A DNA stretch of 64,000 nucleotides from Saprospiraceae bacterium (lineage in GTDB: Bacteria > Bacteroidota > Bacteroidia > Chitinophagales > Saprospiraceae): positions 186,001 to 250,000 of the forward strand of contig JANQLV010000061.1 of the NCBI GenBank assembly GCA_028280415.1, given 5' to 3'. Shown here in pieces: positions 51,981 through 61,123 of this stretch. Below the pieces are notes generated by a model. The model saw nothing but the letters and a program-made list of their open reading frames with translations. It did no database searches and was not told the DNA's origin. The position numbers and the translations under genes were made by a program. Position 1 is the first letter of the stretch; each line of letters opens with the position of its first letter.

Positions 51981-53129
51981 TTAATTATTTTTTAGAAATG
52001 AAGCTTTCATAAGAAACTGTTGCTGCTGCGAAACGGAAATATAATAAATGCCTGTGGGGAAATGTTGGATGTCCAAGTCGATAGTTTGAATATTTGTATG
52101 CACTCTTTGTTGTGTAAACAATTTGCCGGATGCATCGAATATGTCCAAAGTGATTTCATCAAGGACAGAAGTGCCAAAGTCGAAATTTATCTGAATATGG
52201 TCTTTTGCCGGATTGGGAGAAACCCGGATAAAACTATTGTGTTCGAGTTCATTCAGTGTATTAATGATACCATCGGGGCCAAAGCTCAGTCCATTGGGAA
52301 TATTTAATCCCTGATTGACTAATGTCGTATCAAAAGAGCCATCCTGATTATAGCGGTTTACTCTGTTGAGCTGCCAGTCGCAATGATAATACTTTCCATC
52401 CGGGCCAATATCATTTCCCTCGGTACGAGCCATTCCCGTAATGAAATCTTCTATAAAGCTACCATCGCTATTGAATTTTTTCACTTCTCCAAGCGTCCAG
52501 TCAATGACAAACAAATCTTCGTTTTCGTCAACCCAGATACCAACCGGTCCTTGCAGAATTGTACTATTAATAAGAATGCCCAAATCATTGCCCTCCGGAT
52601 CGAATTTTCGAACAAAACCGGAAGTACCATTATTCTGACCATTGCTCCAGGTTGTAACAAGGAGGTTCCCTGCTGCATCCCAGGCCATACCACAACCTTC
52701 GGGTACGTCAATCGAGGACCACTCGTCGATGAAATTGCCATTGAGATCAAAACGAACGATCTTATTCTGTGTACTGCCCCATTGAGTGACATAGAGTAAA
52801 CTGTCAGCGCCAATGATCATTTTGGTAGGATTACTCAGGTTATATCCCTGTGAAAAATTACCCAGGAAATCTCCGCTTGTACCATCGTAGCGTTTGATGT
52901 TATTATTATTAAAACCGGTCACGATTAAATCGCCATTCACCGGGTGGAATAAAACTTCTTGAGGAGAACTCAGGCCACCAGAACCACTGGTAACAAATTC
53001 TTCTATAAATGTACCATTCATATCATAGCGAAGTACATTATTGCCATCGCGATTAGCTACATAAAAATGTGTTTGAGTGAAAATAGTACAGGAAAAAAAT
53101 GAAAAGAAAAGGATAAAGGACACTTTCAT
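51981..53129 (-). CDS. secreted NHL-repeat propeller with T9SS sorting domain
   Basis: 382 residues with signal peptide (about 1-18), NHL-like repeats (about 20-290; GNNVLRYDMNGTFIEEFV, NKIVRFDLNGNFIDEW, GEVKKFNSDGSFIEDF, NRVNRYNQDGSFDT), and a T9SS type A sorting domain (about 305-382, VSPNPAKDHIQINF ... FPTGIYYISV). First gene of the propeller/T9SS run on the minus strand. Confidence 0.85.
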   Translation of the reverse strand: MKVSFILFFSFFSCTIFTQTHFYVANRDGNNVLRYDMNGTFIEEFVTSGSGGLSSPQEVLFHPVNGDLIVTGFNNNNIKRYDGTSGDFLGNFSQGYNLSNPTKMIIGADSLLYVTQWGSTQNKIVRFDLNGNFIDEWSSIDVPEGCGMAWDAAGNLLVTTWSNGQNNGTSGFVRKFDPEGNDLGILINSTILQGPVGIWVDENEDLFVIDWTLGEVKKFNSDGSFIEDFITGMARTEGNDIGPDGKYYHCDWQLNRVNRYNQDGSFDTTLVNQGLNIPNGLSFGPDGIINTLNELEHNSFIRVSPNPAKDHIQINFDFGTSVLDEITLDIFDASGKLFTQQRVHTNIQTIDLDIQHFPTGIYYISVSQQQQFLMKASFLKNN

Positions 53130-53359
53130 TGGAAAGAAATTAGTCTCGGAAAACAGGAATAATTCGCACGTAAACCAAAGGTAGTCAAGTCGAGTATAGC
53201 AGGCTATCGCATAAATATGTGATTTGGAAAACTTTGTCAGCTGATTAGCAGAAATTTAATTTCTGAACGGGATACCCAAAACCTTCCCATTGAACAACAT
53301 TTTTCAAAGCAGGGAAACCGGACTGAGATGTTCCACTTCAAGCTTAAGGCAAATGACTT

Positions 53360-53983
53360 TTAGATCAACTTATCCTTAAATGCTTTAGCTACCGCTTCGG
53401 CTTTAGAATGGACTTCCAGTTTTCGGTAGATATTTCGGATATGTGTGCGAACCGTGTCCTGGCTAATAAAAAGCGTCTCCGCTACTTTTTTATAACTTTT
53501 CCCATTACATAATTCGGAAAGTACTTCTTTTTCCCGGGGAGACAGGGCCCCGGTTTTCGATTGGCTTTGAAAAGACTGAACAACCATCCGGGCAATATGC
53601 ATACTCATCGGAGCACCACCCTGATGAGCTTCTTTGATTGCGGATAAGATTTTAGCAATAGGGGTGTTCTTGGTTAAATAACCACAGGCGCCAGCGCATA
53701 GAGATTGAAAGACCCTTTCGTCATCCTGATGAACAGAAAACATAATAATCTCGAAAGAGACTTGTTGGGCTACAAATTTTGTGAGCCCTTCAATACCATT
53801 GATACCATCTGCAAGCGTAATATCCAAAAGCAGAACATCGGGAGCATTATTGATTAAAGGATCAAAGGCTGTTTCTACATTGTGAAACTTTTTTGTACAG
53901 GAAAAATCCGGATGTTCATCAATCAGCATCGCAACATGATCCCGAATATCTTTATCATCTTCTATAATCGCAACATCAATCAT
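53360..53983 (-). CDS. LuxR-type response regulator (NarL family)
   Basis: 207 residues: receiver (about 1-120) with D9/D10, phospho-acceptor D54 in LLLDITLADG and the K in YLTKNTP; LuxR HTH (about 145-205, LSPREKEVLSELCNGKSYKKVAE and VRTHIRNIYRKLEVHS). It starts 9 bp after the histidine kinase at 53993 and is its cognate regulator. Confidence 0.9.
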   Translation of the reverse strand: MIDVAIIEDDKDIRDHVAMLIDEHPDFSCTKKFHNVETAFDPLINNAPDVLLLDITLADGINGIEGLTKFVAQQVSFEIIMFSVHQDDERVFQSLCAGACGYLTKNTPIAKILSAIKEAHQGGAPMSMHIARMVVQSFQSQSKTGALSPREKEVLSELCNGKSYKKVAETLFISQDTVRTHIRNIYRKLEVHSKAEAVAKAFKDKLI

Positions 53984-53992
53984 TCTGTTATT

Positions 53993-56900
53993 TTAAATTT
54001 TAAAAATTATCTCTGTACCCTTATCCGAGGCTGTGTTGATTTCCAGTTTCCCGCCTATTCTTTTAGCGCGGTTAATCATAGAGCCCAGGCCATATCCAAA
54101 GTCCTCATGGTTCAAATCGAATCCCTTTCCATCATCCATAAGAACGATTTGCATTTGGTTTTTGTATTCTTCTATTTTCAAAATTACATTTTTACAGTCT
54201 GCATGTTTTAAGGCATTGTTCATGGCTTCTTTAAAAATAAGCACTAACTGCCTTTTCCAATCCATATCCAACAAATGGGCTTTATAACGCTCATTGAATC
54301 CTTGCGCAGAAAAATGAATTTCGGTATCCTCAAAAAGTTGATCGCCGAAATCTCTGAGCAAAATAAACAGGTCCAGAGCAGAGTCTTTGGAAGGGCTCAT
54401 TGCCCAGATGAAATCACGCGTAGAGTAAAATAATTCATTGGCATTGTCCTGAATTTTTCTTAATGTAATAGCAGTGGCCTTGGGAAATTTCTCCTTTTGT
54501 AACATAAGTGATTCTACAAACAGCGAAATTTTAGTTAGCCGGTGCCCCAGTTCATCATGAAAATCATCTGCTGCTTTTTGCCGGATTTCTGTCGCGATTT
54601 TTAATCGATTCAAACGGATACCTTGCTGGATTTTATAGATCAGCCACCAGGCAAAAATCAGGAATGCAAAAATCGCCAGGCCAAACCATCCGGTTTGCCA
54701 GAAAGGTGGTTCTACAATAAGTTTTATTTGCTTAATTTCTGAATTCAGGAATCCTCCCTTGTTCCCGGCGCGTACCTTGAAAGTATAATTGCCGGGAGGA
54801 AGATTGGTGAAGGTGGCAGAGCGTTGTTTATTGCAATACTGCCATTGATCACTAAAGCCATCCAACTGATAGGCATACTGAACATCTTTGGCATTGTCAA
54901 AGGTCGGGGAAACAAATTCGAAAGTGATAAAATCATCCCGGTGATTCAGGACAATTTGTTTGAGCTGGTTGAGCAAAGTATCAAAAGTAATACTTTGATC
55001 AAATTTTTTGAAATTACTAATAATGGGCTTGGCAAGCGTATCCTGGTGATTCCATTGATTAGGCGCTATTTTATTTAATCCCTCTGAACTGCCAAAGTAT
55101 AAATTGCCCGCAGAATCAGAAGTTGCACTATTCATATAAAATTGGTTGCTTAATAAACCCGATGATTTTGTAAAGCGATAAAAAGTCTGATCATCAGGCT
55201 TGATACTGCGAATCCCATCGATAGCACTTACCCAAAGATTGCCTTCCGCATCTTTTTGAATTTCTTTGATGTTTGGGATAATCGGAAAGTTTTCGCTAAT
55301 GGGGCGCATCGTAAGTTCTTTTAAATTGATTTTTAAGAGCCCTTTGCTAAACGTCCCCAGCCAGTAGGTTTTGGAATCATCAGGGAAAAAAACGTTAGCG
55401 GTCATTAAATCGAAATGCTGTATCCCCGAATTTTTATAATGAATCTTCTGGCAATGAATCTGCTTATTAACATCATCGAAAAAGACTAAGTCAACACCAT
55501 CTCTAACATAACCAATCAGAAAAGTGTCCCGGGCTATCGGAAGAATACATTGGACGGTATTGTTTCGGATACTGTTTTCTGAAGTTTCCGTTTTAAAATG
55601 ATAAAATTGTTCTTTGGAAGGATCATAGATAATTAAACCTTTATGACTGCCCAGCCATATTCGTCCGGATGGATCGGCGGTGATGCTGTGAATATAATCC
55701 AGTTCTATCTTTTCTTCATTTTTTGTAAACTGATCAAAATGACGATAGGTTCTTCCTCCTTCCTTTAACTGCGTAAAGCCCCGGGATGTAGCCACCCAAA
55801 AATCCCCGTTTGGACTTTGGCTAATATCATTAATGTTTGCGCCTTCGAAGGGATTGTTAGTTGCAGAGTAAGCGGACCAGGGGATTATTTCTTCGGAAGA
55901 AGGATAATAGCGATATAGCTTACCAAAGCTTCCCAACCACAGATAATCGGACTTGGTCATAAATAGTGCGCTTACGGGAAAATCGATCTGTGTTTTTGTG
56001 TTTTTAGCGAATACAGCAGAGATGGGCCATTGTCGATTAAAAACTCGCCATAATCCTTTGCCTTTGCTCCCTAGCCAAATTCCATTTTCCTGATCAATAA
56101 AAACTTTACTGACCTCCCAATGGTTTAATTTGCCATTCAAATCCAGAACTGATACCCATTGATGTTCATCCCATTTTTTTAATTGATTATCATCTGTAAA
56201 AATCCAGAGTGTTGACTCCCGATCTGTAAAGGAAAACCGGACGCCCTCTTTTTTTAGTGGAAACTCCTGCCAGTCCGGGGATGATTCAGAGGAAACCAGT
56301 AATTGATTAGAATGCTTAAGAAAGTATTTTTTATTTCTTTTTCGATCAATAGCAAATAATCCTCCTTTTCGTTTAAAGTTATTTTGACTGGGGCCGGAAA
56401 TTGCTTTTTGAAAATAAATACCATCTCTGGAATAACAAACGGCACCGTATCTTGTCTGAATCCAGCTCATCCCTTCATTCGTATCTCTGCTGAGGGATAT
56501 TACATAAGCCTCAAAAGAAAAAGTGTCTTTTTGTTCTGTAAAATAAGTCTTGGAAAACTGATCGGTCTTGACATCATAAAATAAAAATCCTCGATCCGAA
56601 CTCACATAGAAACCCAGATCACTATGTGGGAATATTTTATAGATCATTTCGGGAATTCCGGGTTTAGTCTTCCAGTGCTGTAATGTATGGCTCTGCTCAT
56701 TAAAAACAAAAAGTCCCTCACTGCTTGCAACACAAAGTCCTGTTCCCTCAACAAAATTCATATCCAGAATATGGCTTTGTTGCCCGGGAAAATCAAAGCT
56801 TTGAAACCGTTTGGTTATACGATTATAGCGAGAAAGAATGCCTACCGCGAGATTAACCCAAATATCTCCCCGGCGATCCAGGCAAATATGCTTGATGAAA

Positions 56901-57142
56901 TTGGCGCCGATTGAAGTGCTGTCGCCCGGCTGATATCGATGCTTTTTGAAAGCGTAGCCATCAAAAGTATTCAAACCATGTTCTGTAGCTACCCAGATGA
57001 AGCCTTCATCATCCTGCAAAATATCGGTGATATCATTACTGGACAGCCCGTCCTCTACGGTCCAGTTGGAGAGGCTGTAATGCTGACCAAAACTCCCCGG
57101 ACAGCATATAAAAAGTAAAGCGATCGTACAAAAAAACTTCAT
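53993..57142 (-). CDS. propeller-type sensor histidine kinase (HisKA_3)
   Basis: 1049 residues: signal peptide (to about 19), Reg_prop beta-propellers (about 22-735, with IWVATEHGLNTFDGYAF), Y_Y_Y domain (about 740-810), TM helix (about 820-842), HisKA_3 dimerisation domain with H862 in DDFHDELGHR, and HATPase (about 960-1049) with N-box EAMNNALKHA and DDGKGF. It has no receiver or HTH: the output is passed to the separate LuxR regulator 9 bp downstream. The ligand may be a glycan or another surface molecule. Confidence 0.9.
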   Translation of the reverse strand: MKFFCTIALLFICCPGSFGQHYSLSNWTVEDGLSSNDITDILQDDEGFIWVATEHGLNTFDGYAFKKHRYQPGDSTSIGANFIKHICLDRRGDIWVNLAVGILSRYNRITKRFQSFDFPGQQSHILDMNFVEGTGLCVASSEGLFVFNEQSHTLQHWKTKPGIPEMIYKIFPHSDLGFYVSSDRGFLFYDVKTDQFSKTYFTEQKDTFSFEAYVISLSRDTNEGMSWIQTRYGAVCYSRDGIYFQKAISGPSQNNFKRKGGLFAIDRKRNKKYFLKHSNQLLVSSESSPDWQEFPLKKEGVRFSFTDRESTLWIFTDDNQLKKWDEHQWVSVLDLNGKLNHWEVSKVFIDQENGIWLGSKGKGLWRVFNRQWPISAVFAKNTKTQIDFPVSALFMTKSDYLWLGSFGKLYRYYPSSEEIIPWSAYSATNNPFEGANINDISQSPNGDFWVATSRGFTQLKEGGRTYRHFDQFTKNEEKIELDYIHSITADPSGRIWLGSHKGLIIYDPSKEQFYHFKTETSENSIRNNTVQCILPIARDTFLIGYVRDGVDLVFFDDVNKQIHCQKIHYKNSGIQHFDLMTANVFFPDDSKTYWLGTFSKGLLKINLKELTMRPISENFPIIPNIKEIQKDAEGNLWVSAIDGIRSIKPDDQTFYRFTKSSGLLSNQFYMNSATSDSAGNLYFGSSEGLNKIAPNQWNHQDTLAKPIISNFKKFDQSITFDTLLNQLKQIVLNHRDDFITFEFVSPTFDNAKDVQYAYQLDGFSDQWQYCNKQRSATFTNLPPGNYTFKVRAGNKGGFLNSEIKQIKLIVEPPFWQTGWFGLAIFAFLIFAWWLIYKIQQGIRLNRLKIATEIRQKAADDFHDELGHRLTKISLFVESLMLQKEKFPKATAITLRKIQDNANELFYSTRDFIWAMSPSKDSALDLFILLRDFGDQLFEDTEIHFSAQGFNERYKAHLLDMDWKRQLVLIFKEAMNNALKHADCKNVILKIEEYKNQMQIVLMDDGKGFDLNHEDFGYGLGSMINRAKRIGGKLEINTASDKGTEIIFKI

Positions 57143-57263
57143 GGACTATCCCTTTTGCATAAAATCGGATGTGATTCAAATATCGTTTTTCTAGGTACGG
57201 AATGCTTATTTTTAAAAGTTAAAATTGCCAGCTAAACAGCAAAAATGGAGGATTTAAGCTGAT

Positions 57264-57342
57264 TCCAACCTTTTTCCAACTACTTTCCAACCCTTTTCCA
57301 ACCCAAAAAACTTATTTCTAAGGCTGAAGACTTTTAATTTTG
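57264..57342 (+). promoter_or_regulatory. four 11-bp repeats plus TAnnTTTG promoter
   Basis: TCCAAC begins at 57264, 57275, 57286 and 57297, exactly 11 bp apart with T-rich spacers. TAATTTTG (57335-57342) fits the -7 consensus and lies ~33 bp before the ATG at 57375; the last repeat to promoter spacing is 38 bp versus 37 bp in the array at 27021. Confidence 0.6.
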
Positions 57343-57374
57343 AAATGTCATATTTTTAATAAAAAATTCAAATC

Positions 57375-58007
57375 ATGAAAAATCGAAAATCATTTATTCT
57401 TTCAATATTACTGCTCATATTTTTGGGGACTTCATTTAATCTGATGGCACAGGGAGGCCAGAAGAAACTGGCGCAGGAGTTTGAATGGAAAGAGACGAAT
57501 AAAAAAGAAACGATTAAGATTAATGTGGAAAAAGGAGCCGAGAAGTTGACGATGGATTTAAAAGGGTGGATTTCTGAAGGTTCGTTTAATCTTACTGTTT
57601 ATGATCCGGAGGGCAATAAAACGGGTTGGTTTTCACTGGTCTCTTCGGGGGAAGGAGGGAGTCATGTACGTGTGGAGACTAATAACGACAGTAATTCGAA
57701 TTCGAATACAAATACAAATACGAATACAAATGGCTCCGGCTCTAATGTTACGGTGACGACTACAACGACAACGACGAATTCATCCGATGGGGACTATGTG
57801 GTGAAACGCAAGAGTAAAAATAAAAGCAAAAGCAAGAAAAAAGATAAAAAAGGAAATTATAGTTACTCTATGACCGATAGTGATGATAAAAAATCAAAAG
57901 GTGTTATGAGAAAATCAATTAGCGATCCCAGCCCGGGGATATGGAAACTGGTTTTTGAAGTAGAAGACGCCACCGGAGAGCTGACTGCTATAGTTGATCA
58001 GGAATAA
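57375..58007 (+). CDS. secreted protein with S/N/T-rich and K/S-rich low-complexity regions
   Basis: 210 residues: signal peptide (to about 25, LMAQ), a beta domain (about 35-95) with AQEFEWKET and SGSFNLTVYDPEG, then an Asn/Ser/Thr run (about 104-137), a basic KSK run (about 148-160) and a C-terminal strand pair (about 190-205). No family is recognised; it may be a surface filament or scaffold protein. Upstream are the 11-bp repeats; the membrane LuxR gene at 58054 starts 46 bp after its stop. Confidence 0.7.
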   Translation: MKNRKSFILSILLLIFLGTSFNLMAQGGQKKLAQEFEWKETNKKETIKINVEKGAEKLTMDLKGWISEGSFNLTVYDPEGNKTGWFSLVSSGEGGSHVRVETNNDSNSNSNTNTNTNTNGSGSNVTVTTTTTTTNSSDGDYVVKRKSKNKSKSKKKDKKGNYSYSMTDSDDKKSKGVMRKSISDPSPGIWKLVFEVEDATGELTAIVDQE

Positions 58008-58053
58008 AAGATACCAAAAACGGATTTCGAAATTTGAACTATGTTCTCTATTT

Positions 58054-59073
58054 ATGTACCGAAACAAAATCGCTTTACTCTGTTTTTTCTGTTTGTTGAG
58101 TATACCGCAATATGCGGCTAGTATAAAAGGACGAGTTGTTTTATCTGAAGATTGGTCGCCGGTAGTGTACATATCGGTGATTCAATCCTTTGATCATTTG
58201 TATACCGCCTCTTATGATTTTTTGAGGTATCAGGTAGAATTGGATTCTACGGGATATTTTGAAATTGATAGCATGCAATTATTAAGTGATGACCGTATAT
58301 ATCGCCTGCATGTTTGTAAAAAAGGAGATCCGGTATCGACAATTATGATCGGCGGGCAGGAGGAAAATTTTGTACATTTCATAATGAATAATAACAGCAG
58401 CATTGAGCTGTTAAAAAGCAATCCCAATGAAGGCTTGCAACATTGTGAGATGAGTGGCCAACCTTTTGGAAATGCTTTATCCGATTTGTTCGCTTTGCAG
58501 GAAAGATTGAACACGCGACCGGCCCTGCCATCTGCTCAAAACCGGGCTTTTATCAAACAACAGGTACTCACCGAGTTAAAAGGAATTGCCCGCTCATCAT
58601 CCAGTGACATCATTCGCTTATTAGCGCTACATTTTATAAATGAGAGCTTTGTGACGATTGACCATCTGGATATTATGGAAATCGTATATAATGATCTTTC
58701 TGCAAAAAACAGTGCTAATCCTTACTTTGATGCTTTTGCAAAGGAATACAATTTTTTACTATATCAAAAAAAGAAAAAAACTCGAACCTCTTCGGGGGGA
58801 TGGTTGCTTTATTTATTACTCATTCCAGTTATCGGCTTTGTATATTGGTGGTTGTTTAGACGCAACCCACAACTTCGGCGAAAGAGCGATGAGCAGAAAG
58901 TCCAATCACTATCCAATCAGGAAAAGAAGGTACTTTCCTTATTGAAAAAAGGAAAAACCAATAAAGAAATATCTTCTGAATTACATATCGAAGTCAGTAC
59001 TGTCAAAAGCCATCTGAATAAGATTTATTCGAGGCTTGGGGTGAAGTCCAGAAAAGAAATAATTGATAAATAG
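58054..59073 (+). CDS. membrane-anchored LuxR-type regulator with N-terminal extracytoplasmic domain
   Basis: From ATG 58054 (MYRNKIALL; the frame is open upstream to 57994) 339 residues: signal peptide (about 1-22), an extracytoplasmic domain like the N-terminal domain of TlpA or carboxypeptidase-regulatory proteins (about 23-245), a TM helix (about 253-273) and a cytoplasmic LuxR HTH (about 285-339, LSNQEKKVLSLLKKGKTNKEI). Tethered HTH output without a phosphorelay. It could sense the secreted protein encoded just upstream (inference). Confidence 0.8.
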   Translation: MYRNKIALLCFFCLLSIPQYAASIKGRVVLSEDWSPVVYISVIQSFDHLYTASYDFLRYQVELDSTGYFEIDSMQLLSDDRIYRLHVCKKGDPVSTIMIGGQEENFVHFIMNNNSSIELLKSNPNEGLQHCEMSGQPFGNALSDLFALQERLNTRPALPSAQNRAFIKQQVLTELKGIARSSSSDIIRLLALHFINESFVTIDHLDIMEIVYNDLSAKNSANPYFDAFAKEYNFLLYQKKKKTRTSSGGWLLYLLLIPVIGFVYWWLFRRNPQLRRKSDEQKVQSLSNQEKKVLSLLKKGKTNKEISSELHIEVSTVKSHLNKIYSRLGVKSRKEIIDK

Positions 59074-59076
59074 CAC

Positions 59077-59475
59077 TTAACCGAAAGGAATCTCTGGTTC
59101 AATGATTAAATTATCGATCTGATCATTTTCGAAGGTCATCGTTATGCGAAACGTTTTTTCTTTACAATACAAGACACCAATCAGATAAGATATCTTCCTA
59201 TGTTCCTGACCTCCCTCGTGTCGAACATTGAAACGCTTTGGAGCATACTCATCGAAGAAATTTTGCAACTGTGATTTGATTTCTTCCGGATCATCAAATT
59301 CTTCTTCCAATAAAACCATAGAGATATCAGCAGCAAAATACTGAGACAGAGTGCTTACATTGCCTGTAGTAAAAGCTTTAACGATTTCATCATTTAAACC
59401 CCGCTTGAAGACATATACCAATGTAGTTACACCCAATGCCAGGAAAACAATAGCAGTTAGGATTACATTTTTCAT
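59077..59475 (-). CDS. DUF4783 domain protein
   Basis: With the start at 59475 (MKNVILT) 132 residues: a signal/TM segment (about 3-22) and an NTF2-like DUF4783 domain (about 28-130) with VKAFTTGNVSTLSQYFA. The reading frame continues upstream to 59535 and overlaps the next gene, but the internal ATG gives a cleaner signal. It converges with the LuxR gene, with a 3-bp gap. Function unknown. Confidence 0.7.
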   Translation of the reverse strand: MKNVILTAIVFLALGVTTLVYVFKRGLNDEIVKAFTTGNVSTLSQYFAADISMVLLEEEFDDPEEIKSQLQNFFDEYAPKRFNVRHEGGQEHRKISYLIGVLYCKEKTFRITMTFENDQIDNLIIEPEIPFG

Positions 59476-59512
59476 GATGATTTGATTTTTGAAGTGCCAG
59501 GGAAGGACTTCA

Positions 59513-60097
59513 TTACTCTTTTTGTTCTTCATCAATTTCTTCCTGGATTATTTTTATCTCGGATAAAATTGCTTTTGTGAGTTTGATAAAATGTTCTTTA
59601 AGTGAATTGATTTTGTGAGTGATGTCTTCCTGAGAAAAATTAAATTCTTGTTTTACTTTTTCTGAAAAACCAGGAAAATCTTCTTGCATTTTTTGCAGGA
59701 TGGCTCCGTATCCCTGCCAGTCATATAACAATTGTAAAATATGATTTAGATGTTCGAATATACTTGTATTAATATTCGAAGTGCAGGGCATTTTACTAAA
59801 AGTATCTAACTCGGAGTATAGTTTGCTGGTGAGTGTGGAAACAGATTCGATGTCTTTCGTCTCTGATTTTAAAACTTGCTGAAGTTCTTTAAGCAACTCT
59901 CTAAAGCGATTTACAACACCTCGGTTGATGTCTTTTGCATAAAGGTGCTTTAAATGCATTCTGCTTTTATCAGAAGTCGTTCGAAATGGATTCAAAGGAT
60001 GATTGAACTCAAACCTTTTGAATTTTTCTTTAGATACAGACTTCTTGATTTTACCTTGCATTTTATTTAATTGATCTGACAGTAAAGGATTTATCAT
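59513..60097 (-). CDS. unknown protein with helical coiled-coil content
   Basis: 194 residues, charged and helix-rich, with heptad-like leucines in the last third (KINSLKEHFIKLTKAILSEI) and an acidic-basic end. No membrane segment or signal is seen and no family is recognised. It is preceded by a hairpin terminator at 60100-60148 that separates it from the Hsp20 gene. Confidence 0.6.
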   Translation of the reverse strand: MINPLLSDQLNKMQGKIKKSVSKEKFKRFEFNHPLNPFRTTSDKSRMHLKHLYAKDINRGVVNRFRELLKELQQVLKSETKDIESVSTLTSKLYSELDTFSKMPCTSNINTSIFEHLNHILQLLYDWQGYGAILQKMQEDFPGFSEKVKQEFNFSQEDITHKINSLKEHFIKLTKAILSEIKIIQEEIDEEQKE

Positions 60098-60099
60098 AT

Positions 60100-60148
60100 C
60101 GGGAGAAGTATGCTCTTGAGTTGGGTTAAAAACATACTTCTTCTCCCG
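60100..60148 (-). terminator. hairpin terminator downstream of the Hsp20 gene
   Basis: CGGGAGAAGTATG (60100-60112) pairs with CATACTTCTTCTCCCG (60133-60148) with a 3-nt bulge; it lies 29 bp past the end of the minus-strand Hsp20 gene. Confidence 0.65.
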
Positions 60149-60177
60149 TATGAATTATAGGTCAATGGAATGCGTAT

Positions 60178-60630
60178 TTAGTTAACGGCTATAACCTTGC
60201 CTAACTCTTCTTTTTCTACTTTGACTTTGGGCATAGAGATTTCTAAAATCCCTTTTTGATAATTCGCCTTGATGGAATCAATGTCAATATTTTCCGGCAG
60301 CCAGAAAGATCGTGTAAAAGATTTGTAGTCAAACTCTTTTCGGGTGTAATTGTTTTTACTTTCTTCTTTCTCGGATTTACTACTGGCACTGATGACAAGT
60401 ACGCCATTTTCTACTTCAATTTTAAAGTCTTCTTTTTTCATGCCCGGAGCAGCCACTTCCAAATTGAAAGAGCGATCATCTTCCTGCACGTTTACTGCGG
60501 GAATTAATTCATCTCTTTTCCAGCGACGATTAAAAAAAACATCGTCATCTTTAAAAAAGTCTTCAGCCCATTCTGCTAAAGCACTTCCGGGATAATTTTT
60601 GCTATTTTTTCGCCAGTTAATGAGTGACAT
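60178..60630 (-). CDS. small heat-shock protein Hsp20/alpha-crystallin
   Basis: From ATG 60630 (MSLINWRK) 150 residues, typical for the family: alpha-crystallin domain (about 45-140) with NLEVAAPGMKKEDFKIEVENGVLVISA and FTRSFWLPENID, and the KVIAVN end. The IPAVNVQ region before it matches. Holdase chaperone for denatured proteins in the cytoplasm. It belongs to a stress-like block with the YtfJ pair, the transporter and a universal stress protein. Confidence 0.9.
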   Translation of the reverse strand: MSLINWRKNSKNYPGSALAEWAEDFFKDDDVFFNRRWKRDELIPAVNVQEDDRSFNLEVAAPGMKKEDFKIEVENGVLVISASSKSEKEESKNNYTRKEFDYKSFTRSFWLPENIDIDSIKANYQKGILEISMPKVKVEKEELGKVIAVN

Positions 60631-60724
60631 GATTTTGGTTTTAATGATAAATAAATACAAATCAAAATTAAAAGTAGCAGGGCAATTTAAAAATGAAAAA
60701 AATCAACTATATTATTGATATTTG

Positions 60725-61105
60725 TCATGCAGGTAATTCCTCTTTCGCCATTGTTGGCTTGCTTTCAAGATAAGTTTTGATCAGATCAGGTACTTTTTCG
60801 AAAGCGGCAGCCAAACCAGTATGCGCCTTGGTGTTGATGAAAGAGATTTCATCATCTTTAGCAACCAGGAAACCAATTGGCTGAATACCCATACCTGCAC
60901 CCATCCCTACGCCTTCGCCGTGCCCGCTTTTATCAGGCGCTTCTCCTTCGCCACCGCCAGAACCAAGCCCCATACCTATGCGGATTACAGGGATACAATC
61001 ATAAGCACCCAGCTTGAAAGCTTTTCCAATAACAGTTTCGGTTCGGGCTTCACTTTTGATGAAGTCGGTAAGCTGCGTTAGCATTTTTTCAAATTTCAAT
61101 TCCAT
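60725..61105 (-). CDS. YtfJ/GerW family protein
   Basis: 126 residues. Glycine-rich core VIRIGMGLGSGGGEGEA ... GVGMGAGMGIQPIGFLV matches the sporulation protein YtfJ (GerW) family of spore-forming Firmicutes; ALGxYxCIPVIRI precedes it. The family function is not well known. It is next to a YtfI-like (DUF2953) gene, 18 bp upstream, as in Bacillus. Bacteroidota do not sporulate, so the role here must be another one. Confidence 0.8.
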   Translation of the reverse strand: MELKFEKMLTQLTDFIKSEARTETVIGKAFKLGAYDCIPVIRIGMGLGSGGGEGEAPDKSGHGEGVGMGAGMGIQPIGFLVAKDDEISFINTKAHTGLAAAFEKVPDLIKTYLESKPTMAKEELPA

Positions 61106-61123
61106 GAGTTAAAAGTTTTATAG

